A program made the translations under genes and the position numbers. Below, in pieces: positions 9,102-16,695 of a stretch of 64,000 nucleotides of DNA. The notes under the pieces were generated by a model. The model saw nothing but the letters and a program-made list of their open reading frames with translations. It made no database searches and was not told where the DNA came from. The DNA comes from Betaproteobacteria bacterium (GTDB lineage Bacteria > Pseudomonadota > Gammaproteobacteria > Burkholderiales > Rhodocyclaceae): the NCBI GenBank assembly GCA_009781175.1, contig WQYQ01000005.1, positions 1-64,000 of the forward strand, given 5' to 3'. The stretch's first letter is position 1; every line of letters begins with the position of its first letter.

Positions 9102-10003
9102 CAGATCGAGCCAGGCTGGTAGGCGACCGTTTCTCCTGAACTATCGCTCATGAGCAGAAAACCGTTACCAGAAGGCAGGCCGGTTGCCGTGAAGCGGCCT
9201 GCGCCATCCGTGATCGCCTCACCATGCGCCATCGCGGTGGGCGCGGCGCCGATGGCGCCCTGATACCACGTCCAGCGCACTGTAGCGCCTGACAGCACCG
9301 ACCCGGTGTTGTTGGTCAATACGTCCGTCTGCAAGCTGCCGCTCGCGGGCGCGTCTGGCGGCGTGTCGGGGGGCGGTTCGTCGCCTCCTTGTGCAGGCTT
9401 CAGCCCGATTGCAACAAGAACCGTTACAGGCTGTATCGCGGTGAATGTCCATGTCATCGCGGTCGCATCGGTTTTATACGACGCACCGGAGCGAGACACC
9501 CCATCTGTCTGTTGCGCTGCGATAACGGTTTGCTCGACTTCAGGGGCAAACGTTCCGTCTGTTGTCAGGATTGCAAAGTGGTCTATCGCTACACCGCCAG
9601 CAGGCAGATCGATCGCGACCGAGACGGGCGAGATGGAATATCCGTTTGAGTATTGCGTTAACGGTAGTACGACACCCGAGCTGTCGACCCCGGTCCATGA
9701 TGAGGCGTAGGCGTCGACATAAGCCGATGCGGAGGGCGTGATGACAATATCGCCCGTTCCTACCGGAGGATCACACATCATCCAAACGTAGGTGTAAGGG
9801 CGGATAGACTTTGAGGCAACTGGAGCGCCCAGTGACACGCCGTTGTAGGTGACAGTCGCCGCAGCAAGGCAATCCACGCTGTTCGGACACTGCGCGCTGA
9901 TGACAAGTGCCCGGTTATTACCCGGCCTAACCGTGTGCGACCACGTGAAACTGGTCTTATCACTGCCGCTAATGCTGGAGCTCGAGTCAAGTACGACGCT
10001 CAC
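9101..10003 (-). CDS. phage virion protein, beta-sandwich type, unknown
   Basis: The 300-residue protein is rich in Ser, Thr, Gly and aromatic residues, with a Pro-rich hinge (GGDEPPPDTPPDAP) separating an N-terminal domain of about 205 residues from a C-terminal domain of about 75. This suggests two beta-sandwich domains of a tail or capsid decoration protein. Its stop shares a base with the next gene's start. No catalytic motif is seen. Confidence 0.7.
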   Translation of the reverse strand: MSVVLDSSSSISGSDKTSFTWSHTVRPGNNRALVISAQCPNSVDCLAAATVTYNGVSLGAPVASKSIRPYTYVWMMCDPPVGTGDIVITPSASAYVDAYASSWTGVDSSGVVLPLTQYSNGYSISPVSVAIDLPAGGVAIDHFAILTTDGTFAPEVEQTVIAAQQTDGVSRSGASYKTDATAMTWTFTAIQPVTVLVAIGLKPAQGGDEPPPDTPPDAPASGSLQTDVLTNNTGSVLSGATVRWTWYQGAIGAAPTAMAHGEAITDGAGRFTATGLPSGNGFLLMSDSSGETVAYQPGSI

Positions 10004-10006
10004 GTT

Positions 10007-10810
10007 CTAGACCTCGAAGCGCGGAGCCGAGAAGACCGCGCTGAAGATGTCGTATCCCGCCTGCATGATCCCGCGTCCGTTCTGATGAAGGTTGTCCGAC
10101 TTCATGGATAGAGGCATGCTCGGCGCTCGGGTATTGGATGGACTAGCTGCCGCGATAGCCGCCTTGGCACTTGCCACGCCAGGCCCGTATTGCGCCGAGC
10201 CGACAGCCATTTGCATGAGTAGGCGCAATGTGGCGGCGCCGGTGATGCCCACGGCGGCGTTACCATCGAGTAGTGCCTGCAAGAGGGGTTGATACCACTC
10301 CTGAGACTGGCTCATATCCGCCTCGCCCTGAATCCACACCCAGGCAGAGTCTTCCGCCTGCGCCGCAGCCGCGCCCTGTGTGTGGCGGTTTCTGAAATCC
10401 GTCCACGGCCATTGGTTTGGGGTGAACTGCGGCGAAATCGATACGCCACTAGAGCCTTCTTTGTGCAGGTAAAGATTTCCGGATGTCGTTTCTCTCATCC
10501 ATCGAACGGCAAGCGGAAACTCAACGCCGAACTGCCCGTCTGCGCATCCGTTGTTCGCCGCGCGCAGCGGCTGGTAAGCCGAAGAGGCCGTATCCCAGAT
10601 AAATACGCGAGAAAAACCGACGCCGGTGAAATCGGCCACCCGTTCCGCAAGCCCTGCATCGCTTGCCAGCGGAACTGCGGAAAGGTCGGAGATGTCTGCT
10701 CGCCCAATCGCATTCGACTGGCCCCAGATTTGAATACGCCGGTTGCCGCCGATAAAAAATCTTCCGCCGTGCGCGGAACGCCCGCTCTCGACGGTATAGA
10801 CCTCAGACAT
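10007..10810 (-). CDS. SGNH/SASA-type carbohydrate esterase, virion-associated
   Basis: The 267-residue product carries the block I serine motif WGQSNAIG, an internal WIQGEAD motif and a C-terminal DNLHQNG that supplies the Asp-His pair. This pattern marks the SGNH hydrolases of the sialate O-acetylesterase type. Within a fibre gene cluster it probably deacetylates surface polysaccharide on the host during adsorption. There is no signal peptide, in keeping with a virion component. Motif assignment is strong; the substrate is unknown. Confidence 0.8.
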   Translation of the reverse strand: MSEVYTVESGRSAHGGRFFIGGNRRIQIWGQSNAIGRADISDLSAVPLASDAGLAERVADFTGVGFSRVFIWDTASSAYQPLRAANNGCADGQFGVEFPLAVRWMRETTSGNLYLHKEGSSGVSISPQFTPNQWPWTDFRNRHTQGAAAAQAEDSAWVWIQGEADMSQSQEWYQPLLQALLDGNAAVGITGAATLRLLMQMAVGSAQYGPGVASAKAAIAAASPSNTRAPSMPLSMKSDNLHQNGRGIMQAGYDIFSAVFSAPRFEV

Positions 10811-10814
10811 CGGG

Positions 10815-11234
10815 TTAGGCCGGTGTGCTGTCGTTGATAGTCAGCGCGTTGACGGTGAGCGTGCCGTTGAGCGTGGTCTGCGGCGCGGTCAGATCGTTAC
10901 AGGCCACCAGCGGACTGGCCGCATCGTTCGCGCCCGCGACGTAATAAACCGCATAGCGCGCGCCGTTGATCGTGGAGTTCGACCACACCGCATTGGGGAA
11001 TGTAATCGTTTGGCGGTGATTGGCCTTGTCCTTCACGAACGTCGGCGTGATGGACGCGCCGCCAGCGGTGTATCCGGCGCCGCTGATTTCGTACGCGCGG
11101 AGGTCGGCGACGCTGGTGTGCGCCTGGCTCGGGTCGTACCCCGCATCCAGCAGCATGACTTTGTAGGTGCTGGTTTTTGTGACTTTGCCGGCGTAAACGT
11201 CGTCCTTGAAGCTGTCATAGCTCGAATTTGGCAT
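10815..11234 (-). CDS. phage virion structural protein
   Basis: The 139-residue product starts MPNSSYDSFKDDVYAGKV and is beta-rich. This form is common among small phage particle proteins of unknown role. A clear AAGGAG ribosome binding site lies nine bases before the ATG. It is followed by the esterase gene after 4 bp. Confidence 0.7.
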   Translation of the reverse strand: MPNSSYDSFKDDVYAGKVTKTSTYKVMLLDAGYDPSQAHTSVADLRAYEISGAGYTAGGASITPTFVKDKANHRQTITFPNAVWSNSTINGARYAVYYVAGANDAASPLVACNDLTAPQTTLNGTLTVNALTINDSTPA

Positions 11235-11252
11235 TGCGGAGGACTCCTTAAA

Positions 11253-11537
11253 TTAAATGCGTCGCACAGCAGGCTTTTCCGCTGCAATGGCGTAGCTGTT
11301 CATCTCCGTGATAGCCGCCTCAAGTTGCTCGTTCGCGCTCGCCAGTTTTTCGACTTGCTTGACCGCCTCGGCATGATCGAACACCTGCACCGTGCCGCTG
11401 CTTGCGGTGTTGTTGAACATGGAAGCCTTGTGCAGCATCCTCGCCAGTTCAGCGGCAAGGTTGTGACGCTGACTGGAAAGGGAAGCCATGCGCTCGGCGG
11501 CATCGGTATATCGGCCAAGGGCCTCGAAGTCTTTCAT
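11253..11537 (-). CDS. small coiled-coil phage protein, unknown
   Basis: Starting at the ATG preceded by GGGAG, the product has 94 residues. It is mostly helical, with heptad-like spacing (AVKQVEKLASANEQLEAAITEMN). It is the first gene after the late terminator, so it heads the late operon. Function not recognised. Confidence 0.65.
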   Translation of the reverse strand: MKDFEALGRYTDAAERMASLSSQRHNLAAELARMLHKASMFNNTASSGTVQVFDHAEAVKQVEKLASANEQLEAAITEMNSYAIAAEKPAVRRI

Positions 11538-11584
11538 TGAACGATTTCTCCCGGATGGCGCGCATTTTTCGGCCCTAGAAACGC

Positions 11585-11611
11585 AAAAACCCGCGCGGCG
11601 AACCGGGCGGG
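11585..11611 (-). terminator. rho-independent terminator between Q-like gene and late genes
   Basis: On the minus strand a nine-base stem (one mismatch) with a four-base loop is followed directly by TTTTT (positions 11589-11585). It lies just after the Q-like gene and before the late genes, where lambdoid antiterminators act. Confidence 0.7.
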
Positions 11612-11666
11612 CTTGGCGGTTTTTGGCTTCGTTTGGGCGTGTTGATGCCCGGCAAAAACCGAGCAT

Positions 11667-12083
11667 CTACACGCTTACGCGGAACCAGCTTGAATTGTGC
11701 TTCGAAGCGTAGCAGGTCTTCGCGCCCCGCGCAAGATGTTGTGCCAATCGCCTCTCCGCCCACCGGATGTAGTGCTCCAGCGTGTGACGCGTAATGATCG
11801 TCGGACCGATCCGATTGACACGGCGGATCAGGATTTCCGGCCGAGCCAGCAGGATGTACCACCCGCCGAGCAGAACGCGGTCGCGCGCGCCGAGCTTGAG
11901 CCAGGCTGTCTGCACACGCTCGGCGTCCCGGTAGTCGAGGACGCGCGGCGTCTCGCCGTCGTGGTACAGGTCCGGCGAGCGGTAGCGCTCGAAGCCCGGC
12001 GAGCATTGCTTGCGGTAACGGTCCTGATAGACCGCGCCCCAGTTCTCCAGGCGTTGGTGCAGGATTTCGTCGGCGCCCGTCAC
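11667..12083 (-). CDS. Q-like late antitermination protein
   Basis: I start this gene at GTG 12083, which overlaps the rusA TGA in a GTGA junction, giving 138 residues. The RLENWG segment near the N-terminus is common in phage proteins of this position. The C-terminal RIGPTIITRHTLEHYIRWAERRLAQ could form a helix-turn-helix. Its place after rusA and before a terminator and late genes supports a Q-type antiterminator that lets polymerase read into late genes. Direct family recognition is moderate. Confidence 0.65.
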   Translation of the reverse strand: MTGADEILHQRLENWGAVYQDRYRKQCSPGFERYRSPDLYHDGETPRVLDYRDAERVQTAWLKLGARDRVLLGGWYILLARPEILIRRVNRIGPTIITRHTLEHYIRWAERRLAQHLARGAKTCYASKHNSSWFRVSV

Positions 12084-12571
12084 CGCGCGCTCTCGCCTTC
12101 CTGCCAGATGCTCACCTCTACACGCGGAACTGCTGCGTAGCGTTTCGTCACCCATGCCGAAGTCACCGCGCTGTCATCCGTGAAAACAATCCCGTTGCAG
12201 CCGTCGGAAATCGCTTTTCCCAGATTGTCCCAATCGGGTTTCCCGGTCGGACGCACAACGCCAGCGTATGCAGCGGCGCGCTTCTTTTTCGACCAGCTCA
12301 TCGGAATGACCAGAAAAACCCGTACCTCCATCGCCAGCGCACCGCGGAGCAGTTCCCGCTCCTGCATTGCTTGCGCGGCCTGAAGCCGCACCAGGTTCTC
12401 GTATTCGACGGTTTTCGCGTCACTGTGCGCGATGACAACCGGTCTTCCGGTTGCGCCCAGCACCGGCTTGCCGTTGCGCATCAGCGGCGTTGAGCGATGC
12501 CTGGCCTTGCCCTTCGGCGGGCCGGGAATCACGAACTCGACCGGATCGGTTTTTTTCTCGAAAAAATTCAA
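12080..12571 (-). CDS. rusA: RusA-like Holliday junction resolvase
   Basis: The gene probably starts at TTG 12571, overlapping the upstream stop in a TTGA junction, and gives 163 residues. The core has IPGPPKGKARHR at the start, then KPDWDNLGKAISDGCNGIVFTDDSAV, the Asp-rich catalytic region typical of RusA. The enzyme resolves branched recombination intermediates during phage replication. A long upstream extension of the frame covers the preceding gene and is unlikely to be translated. Confidence 0.9.
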   Translation of the reverse strand: MNFFEKKTDPVEFVIPGPPKGKARHRSTPLMRNGKPVLGATGRPVVIAHSDAKTVEYENLVRLQAAQAMQERELLRGALAMEVRVFLVIPMSWSKKKRAAAYAGVVRPTGKPDWDNLGKAISDGCNGIVFTDDSAVTSAWVTKRYAAVPRVEVSIWQEGESAR

Positions 12572-12741
12572 ATCAGCGTCCCCTTCGCCCACTCGTGTTT
12601 CACGTCCGCGATCAGCTTTTGCATCGCCGCTTTTCCCCGCTTCTGCTCCACCAAGCGGTAGTACGCATTGCGCCGATCCTTGTCCCACCGCATCACCGTT
12701 CTGGCTTCGCAAGCTGCTCTGTGCTGTTCGGTCCATGTCAT
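12568..12741 (-). CDS. small conserved phage protein (DUF7696-like)
   Basis: The 57-residue protein starts MTWTEQHRAACEARTV and contains RNAYYRLVEQKRGKAAMQKLI. Small proteins with this HRAACEAR start are common beside replication genes of betaproteobacterial phages. It overlaps its upstream neighbour by ATGA and its downstream neighbour by TTGA. Function unknown. Confidence 0.7.
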   Translation of the reverse strand: MTWTEQHRAACEARTVMRWDKDRRNAYYRLVEQKRGKAAMQKLIADVKHEWAKGTLI

Positions 12742-13241
12742 TCCTCGCTCGATTTCATTGCCTCTTGCGCAAACTTCACGGAGACGCATGGATGCGCTTT
12801 CGGGTTTTCAAGGATCTTCCGCGCCCAGGCCCGATGATTGAATCCTGCACGGTGAGCCATCGCATCCGCGCCCGCCTTCACCTGCGCAGCACGCGCCCTC
12901 GCCGTCTCGGAATCCACCTTCGGGGCCGGCAGTGCAGGCGCTGGCGTTGGCGCTGCCTGTCGGCACAGATCGAGAAATTCAGGCAGTGTCGGCGACAACG
13001 CGCGGTGGCGGCACGCCTCCAGCGCTCGGGTCAGCCGCTCGGGCTGTTCGGCGAATCCGCCCAGCTCGGCGCTCCACGTTGCTTTTGCGTTGAGCAAACC
13101 CCGATCCCGCCCTTGACCGTCGAGTTCGCCCGAGCGCCAGCGGTCGACCCACAGCGAACCGTAAAAGCCCTGCATCCGGTCAAAAATCCGATCGACCCAG
13201 GAGGCGGGGAGCCTCCGCGGCAACGGTGATGGTGCGTTCAT
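12738..13241 (-). CDS. phage replication protein P-like helicase loader
   Basis: The 167-residue product includes WVDRIFDRMQGFYGSLWVDRW near the N-terminus and a C-terminal HRAWARKILENPKAHPCVSVKFAQEAM. These are features of lambda P-like proteins that bring the host DnaB helicase to the phage origin. It overlaps the DnaT-like gene by 62 bp and is coupled downstream by ATGA. The middle is a Pro/Ala-rich linker. Confidence 0.75.
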   Translation of the reverse strand: MNAPSPLPRRLPASWVDRIFDRMQGFYGSLWVDRWRSGELDGQGRDRGLLNAKATWSAELGGFAEQPERLTRALEACRHRALSPTLPEFLDLCRQAAPTPAPALPAPKVDSETARARAAQVKAGADAMAHRAGFNHRAWARKILENPKAHPCVSVKFAQEAMKSSEE

Positions 13242-14184
13242 CGTCGAGTTCCTTCGGTTCGCATTTCGGGGTGCCGTCGTCGTTCATCACGTCGGACAGG
13301 CGCGTCATTGCCGCAGCGCGGCGCAGCGTTTCGCGGCTCGGCGGCGAGTCGCGCGCCGATGCGGTGGTCGTGGTCCCACCTCGCAGGCTGTCCGCCCGCA
13401 GCGACTTGAGCAGGGCGTGATCCCACTCGTGCTGCGTTCGCGTTCGCTGTGCCTGGCCGAGCCAGTAGGCGCGGAATTCGGTCAGCGCAGCTTCGAAGGT
13501 CGGCGTATCCGGCAACGGAAGTCCGGCCTGTCGGGCTAGCGTGGCGAAATGCGGCGAAGGCTCCCACTCCAAGCCCATCGGAAACGCGTCCGCCTTGGGA
13601 GGCGGGGGCGGTCGGGCTTCGTCGCGCGCAACAACGGTTGCACAACCACCACCCGTTGACGGAGGTTTACTGGTGTCTGGTGTCTGGTGTCTGGTAGCCG
13701 TGTTGTCACGCGTGACAGGTGACGTGACAGATGCGTGATCTTGTTGTGACGTCACGCGGATGATGGCTTCTTGTAACTCGTCTGTGGTTGCGTTCCAGGG
13801 CATATGCACGCCGAGTGACAAAAGTCGTTCAAACATCGTCTTGCGACGCTCACGTGCCCTGCGCTGGCGCTCCTTATCACTATCGCGACGCTTCTCTACC
13901 TCCGGCTGCTTGGCGGCGAACTTAGCGATTTCTTCTTCCGCGCGTGCGTTGACCCATACCCCATCCTTCAGCGTAAAGAACTCATCCAGGATCGCATCGA
14001 CAGCAGCCTTTTCCTCGCGCGTGCGGGCGCGGGCAACGCGATGCGCCTGATCCGCTGGAATGCCCTGCTCGGTTCCGTAGCACCGATCCAGCAACAGGCG
14101 ATACGCGCCATGTTCAAGCATCGTCAGGTGCGAGGTGTCCTTGGCGTAGTCACCGAGATGGTGCTCGTAGTAGTTCATTGCCAT
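13180..14184 (-). CDS. DUF1376 / DnaT-like phage replication protein
   Basis: From ATG 14184 (14178 is an alternative) the product has about 334 residues. The N-terminus (NYYEHHLGDYAKDTSHLTMLEHGAYRLLLD) is a DUF1376 winged-helix-like domain of phage replication initiators. A charged, low-complexity middle follows. The C-terminus (FRAYWLGQAQRTRTQHEWDHALLKSL) resembles the DNA-binding domain of the primosomal protein DnaT. It probably binds the origin and works with the P-like loader encoded next. Confidence 0.85.
   Translation of the reverse strand: MAMNYYEHHLGDYAKDTSHLTMLEHGAYRLLLDRCYGTEQGIPADQAHRVARARTREEKAAVDAILDEFFTLKDGVWVNARAEEEIAKFAAKQPEVEKRRDSDKERQRRARERRKTMFERLLSLGVHMPWNATTDELQEAIIRVTSQQDHASVTSPVTRDNTATRHQTPDTSKPPSTGGGCATVVARDEARPPPPPKADAFPMGLEWEPSPHFATLARQAGLPLPDTPTFEAALTEFRAYWLGQAQRTRTQHEWDHALLKSLRADSLRGGTTTTASARDSPPSRETLRRAAAMTRLSDVMNDDGTPKCEPKELDDERTITVAAEAPRLLGRSDF
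13680..13706 (-). repeat. short heptamer repeat in DnaT-like gene
   Basis: Three and a half copies of CTGGTGT lie in the linker region and encode a QTPDT-type stretch. The tract is too short to call a phase-variation switch. Confidence 0.7.
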
Positions 14185-14198
14185 GAACCCACGCGAAC

Positions 14199-14247
14199 AA
14201 ACGCATCTACAAAAATTGCTTGTATCGCCAAATAAACGCATCTACAA
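14199..14247 (+). promoter_or_regulatory. direct repeats upstream of brnT, candidate operator
   Basis: The 14-mer AAACGCATCTACAA occurs at 14199-14212 and again at 14234-14247, between the divergent DnaT-like gene and brnT. BrnT-BrnA pairs usually repress their own promoter, so this is a plausible BrnA site. It also contains TCTAC, as in the phage operators at 17.2 and 22.4 kb. Confidence 0.45.
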
Positions 14248-14255
14248 TAATTCAC

Positions 14256-14543
14256 ATGCAAACGCGATTGATCTGGGACGAAGCCAAGCGTGAGCGCAAT
14301 CTCGCCAAGCACGGTTTGGACTTCGCCGATGCGCGATGGGTACTGGATTCGCGTTACCGGCTCGATGTCGAAGTGCTGCGCGGCGACGAGTTGCGCGTGC
14401 AGTCGTTTTCCTACGTGGCCGATGTGCTGGCCGTCTTGACCGTTGTGCATACCGCGCGTGATGGCGCGGCCCGCATCATCAGCTTTCGCCCGGCCAGTGG
14501 CGAGGAACGCGAGGCTTACCATGAGTGGCTTGAAAGTGAATAA
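14256..14543 (+). CDS. brnT: BrnT family ribonuclease toxin
   Basis: The 95-residue product starts MQTRLIWDEAKRERNLAKHG, the signature N-terminus of BrnT toxins. The fold is RelE-like and the activity is mRNA cleavage. The antitoxin gene follows within 1 bp. The pair lies opposite to the surrounding replication operon, so it is probably expressed in the lysogen. Confidence 0.92.
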   Translation: MQTRLIWDEAKRERNLAKHGLDFADARWVLDSRYRLDVEVLRGDELRVQSFSYVADVLAVLTVVHTARDGAARIISFRPASGEEREAYHEWLESE

Positions 14544-14544
14544 G

Positions 14545-14832
14545 ATGAGCAGGCGGCAGGTGACTGACGCGGTGCGCGCCCTTCCCGCTGACAAAGATTT
14601 TGTCTGGGACGGTGTGGATGAGGACGACCGCCCACTGACGCACGATGAAATGCGCGCGGGCATCGCCGCCGCCAAGAAACGGGGCCGTCCGGCGGGCAGC
14701 GGTGTCAAGGAACAAGTCGCCATCCGCTTCGACCGCGAAGTGTTGGACGCCTTCCGCGCCGAGGGACCGGGCTGGCAGACGCGGATGAATGACGCGTTGC
14801 GCGACTGGATCAAAACGCACAGGCCCGTCTGA
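14545..14832 (+). CDS. brnA: BrnA family antitoxin
   Basis: From ATG 14545 the product has 95 residues (14521 is an in-frame alternative overlapping brnT). The C-terminal half (KEQVAIRFDREVLDAFRAEGPGWQTRMNDALRDWI) is a ribbon-helix-helix DNA-binding domain, as in BrnA. It neutralises BrnT and should repress the operon. Confidence 0.88.
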   Translation: MSRRQVTDAVRALPADKDFVWDGVDEDDRPLTHDEMRAGIAAAKKRGRPAGSGVKEQVAIRFDREVLDAFRAEGPGWQTRMNDALRDWIKTHRPV

Positions 14833-14842
14833 TCGAAGCGCA

Positions 14843-15088
14843 TCACGCCACCTCTCGCTCAGCCGGCCGCACCCCACGTACAAACCCATCCCGGTCGACG
14901 TCGAAGGTCACTTTGGGATGCTCACATTTGCCGCACGAAGCCATCGCCGCGCGGTATTCCGGCGTGCAGTCCATGCAGTAATTGTCGCGCAGGCGAAATT
15001 TGTACTCTTTATTTCCTGTGGATAACTCAGCCGCAGCGCGCCATTGCGCGAACTGGTGCTGACTGGAAAAGCAAGCTGGCGTATTCAT
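14843..15088 (-). CDS. small phage protein with paired cysteines
   Basis: The 81-residue product has a central YCMDCTPEYRAAMASCGKCEHP, two CxxC pairs that probably bind zinc. It is coupled to the upstream membrane-protein gene by an ATGA overlap. Function unknown. Confidence 0.7.
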   Translation of the reverse strand: MNTPACFSSQHQFAQWRAAAELSTGNKEYKFRLRDNYCMDCTPEYRAAMASCGKCEHPKVTFDVDRDGFVRGVRPAEREVA

Positions 15089-15273
15089 TCCCGCTCCCTT
15101 GTGTAGGTCTCATTCTTCTCGCGCTCTTCGAGCGCCGCTTCAAAGCGATGACGCGCCCGCTCGTGGCGCTGCCATACGGCATACACGACAACCAGTGCGG
15201 CATTGGAAAAAACGACCGCCGCCGCGCACACCGCGAACAGAACGAAGAGGTTCGCGACCCAATCACCTGTCAT
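15085..15273 (-). CDS. small single-span membrane protein
   Basis: The 62-residue product has one N-terminal membrane segment (ANLFVLFAVCAAAVVFSNAALVVVYAV) and a charged helical tail. Holin-like size is noted, but no holin signature is seen and it lies in the early operon. It follows the ribbon-helix-helix gene by 15 bp. Confidence 0.6.
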   Translation of the reverse strand: MTGDWVANLFVLFAVCAAAVVFSNAALVVVYAVWQRHERARHRFEAALEEREKNETYTRERE

Positions 15274-15288
15274 TTTTTTGCGCCCCTC

Positions 15289-15486
15289 TCAGTCCCTGAC
15301 CGTCCCTGCTAATAAGTCCCGGTGCGGGTTAAGGTGTCCATACACAAACTCGCGCAGGATCTGACGGATGAACGGACTCAACGAATCGTGTCCGGCGACG
15401 GCCGCCAGTTCCTTGAGGTCAGCTTTGAGCTTCTCACCCAAGTGCAGCTTGATTTCATCGGTGCATTTTTCCGGGTGTCGTCGCAT
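15289..15486 (-). CDS. Arc/CopG-like ribbon-helix-helix regulator
   Basis: Starting at MRRHPEKCTDEIKLHLG the product has 65 residues. The strand EIKLHLGEKLKADLKELAAVAGHDSLSPFIRQILREFV fits the ribbon-helix-helix fold. It is probably a small transcription factor of the minus-strand early operon. A start at 15549 would add 21 residues of doubtful quality. Confidence 0.75.
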   Translation of the reverse strand: MRRHPEKCTDEIKLHLGEKLKADLKELAAVAGHDSLSPFIRQILREFVYGHLNPHRDLLAGTVRD

Positions 15487-15580
15487 ACGTGTTATCTCGA
15501 AAATCGAAAAAGGGAGGAGGCTCCAGCCATGCCAGAATTCAGTTTCCACACCAAAAAACCGCTCACGAAAGGAGCCTCCG

Positions 15581-15778
15581 ATGACTCAAGCCCTCTGCCC
15601 TCACTGCAACGCCGCCCTTCTAACGCTCAAGATCGTTGGGCTCGACGGGATTTCCAACAACGGGAGTTATCACTGCGTGGCCTACGTTTGCCCGTCGTGC
15701 AACCGGGCAATCAGCGCACAGATCGATCCGGTCGAGATCGAGGACCGCCTCATTAACGCCATCCGGAATCGGGACTAG
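15581..15778 (+). CDS. small zinc-ribbon phage protein
   Basis: The 65-residue product has two knuckles, CPHC and CPSC, spaced 32 residues apart (first Cys to first Cys), with AYVCPSCNRAISAQIDP at the end. This resembles small phage zinc-finger proteins. An AAGGAG site lies seven bases before the ATG. It runs against the early operon and overlaps a minus-strand frame. Confidence 0.75.
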   Translation: MTQALCPHCNAALLTLKIVGLDGISNNGSYHCVAYVCPSCNRAISAQIDPVEIEDRLINAIRNRD

Positions 15779-16027
15779 ACACCGCTTGGACGGGCTGGCG
15801 ATCTTGACGGGCAGCCCGGCGCGGCATAGCTCGGAGTAGCCGCCCACGAGTAGGGAAGAACGGTAGTGCTTGACCTTCTCACCGCCGGTTTCAAGTGACG
15901 CCGGATCACGTGCGAAGCGCACTCGCGGAGGCTGTTTTCCTTCGAGCAGCAAATCCCACAGTTGCTGCTCTGGGGATTTCCGGGGCCGCGCTCGTTTCCC
16001 GAATAAGCGGCTAAGAAAAGCGAACAT
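15620..16027 (-). CDS. hypothetical phage protein
   Basis: The frame from ATG 16027 gives 135 residues starting MFAFLSRLFGKRARPRKSPEQQLWDLL. The start overlaps the upstream stop by one base (TGATG), and GGGAG precedes it. The last 50 residues overlap the zinc-ribbon gene on the other strand, so the C-terminal part may be non-native. No family recognised. Confidence 0.45.
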   Translation of the reverse strand: MFAFLSRLFGKRARPRKSPEQQLWDLLLEGKQPPRVRFARDPASLETGGEKVKHYRSSLLVGGYSELCRAGLPVKIASPSKRCLVPIPDGVNEAVLDLDRIDLCADCPVARRANVGHAVITPVVGNPVEPNDLER

Positions 16028-16305
16028 CAATCTGCTCCCACTGGAGAACCCAAGTGAAAAGATGGTTTGAACGAATTCGTCAAGACTTCCGTGTCGGCCG
16101 CCAAGACCCGCAGTTCGGCATGTTCCACCGCCCCCGATACGTTCGGGCTCTGCTTTGGTGCAACCGGTGGTTGAACAGGCCGGTGATCTACTTGCTGGGT
16201 TGTGTGACAGGAGCCTTTGTCCAGCATGCAATCAACCAAGCGCTGCACTGGTGCTGACACCATGCCTGTGATGACGCCCAGCAGAAAATAGGTCGAGAGC
16301 TTCAC
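16027..16305 (-). CDS. small phage protein with N-terminal membrane segment
   Basis: A GTG at 16305 follows a strong AAGGGAGG site. The 92 residues begin with a hydrophobic stretch (YFLLGVITGMVSAPV), followed by a hydrophilic tail. A competing plus-strand frame (16054-16257) has a weaker binding site. Function unknown. Confidence 0.5.
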   Translation of the reverse strand: MKLSTYFLLGVITGMVSAPVQRLVDCMLDKGSCHTTQQVDHRPVQPPVAPKQSPNVSGAVEHAELRVLAADTEVLTNSFKPSFHLGSPVGAD

Positions 16306-16341
16306 GCAGCCTCCCTTAGCTGATTACAAAAGGAATTTCCA

Positions 16342-16695
16342 ATGAAGCGGGATATGGACATCGTGCGCGCAATCATCCTTGCGACGCGCGACAGCAGCGG
16401 CCCTTTGGATGGCGTGCCGGACATCCCAGACGAGGTTTTCGCTGCGCACGTAGAGCTGATGGCGGAAGCCGGATTGGTCAAAGCCGCGAGTGTCAAGGGG
16501 TTAGCAGGCCCAGGGGCTGCGACAGTGCTGCGACTGACGTGGGACGGCCAGGATTTCGCGGACGAAATCACCGACCCGACGATTTGGGAAAAAGCAACGC
16601 AGCTCATACGAGGTCCCGGCTCATCATGGACGTTCTCCGTTTTGCGCGATGTTCTGAAGGACTTGATCGTGTCCGTGGTAAAGCAACACGTTTAA
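16342..16695 (+). CDS. DUF2513 family protein
   Basis: The 117-residue product starts MKRDMDIVRAIILATRD and has LRLTWDGQDFADEITDPTIWEKA, the conserved parts of DUF2513 phage proteins. An AGGAA site precedes the ATG. The last 72 bases overlap the convergent gene on the minus strand. The function of the family is unknown; a winged-helix shape is likely. Confidence 0.85.
   Translation: MKRDMDIVRAIILATRDSSGPLDGVPDIPDEVFAAHVELMAEAGLVKAASVKGLAGPGAATVLRLTWDGQDFADEITDPTIWEKATQLIRGPGSSWTFSVLRDVLKDLIVSVVKQHV

Noticed and set aside
15085-15273. Holin
   Set aside because: The size and single membrane span fit a holin, but the gene lies in the early operon without an endolysin nearby, so I left the function open.
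16054-16257. 67-residue plus-strand frame (MKRWFERIRQDF) opposite a minus-strand gene
   Set aside because: The sequence is plausible, with a membrane-like segment, but its ribosome binding site is weak, whereas the minus frame has AAGGGAGG and is coupled downstream. I kept the minus frame at modest confidence; the plus frame could still be real.
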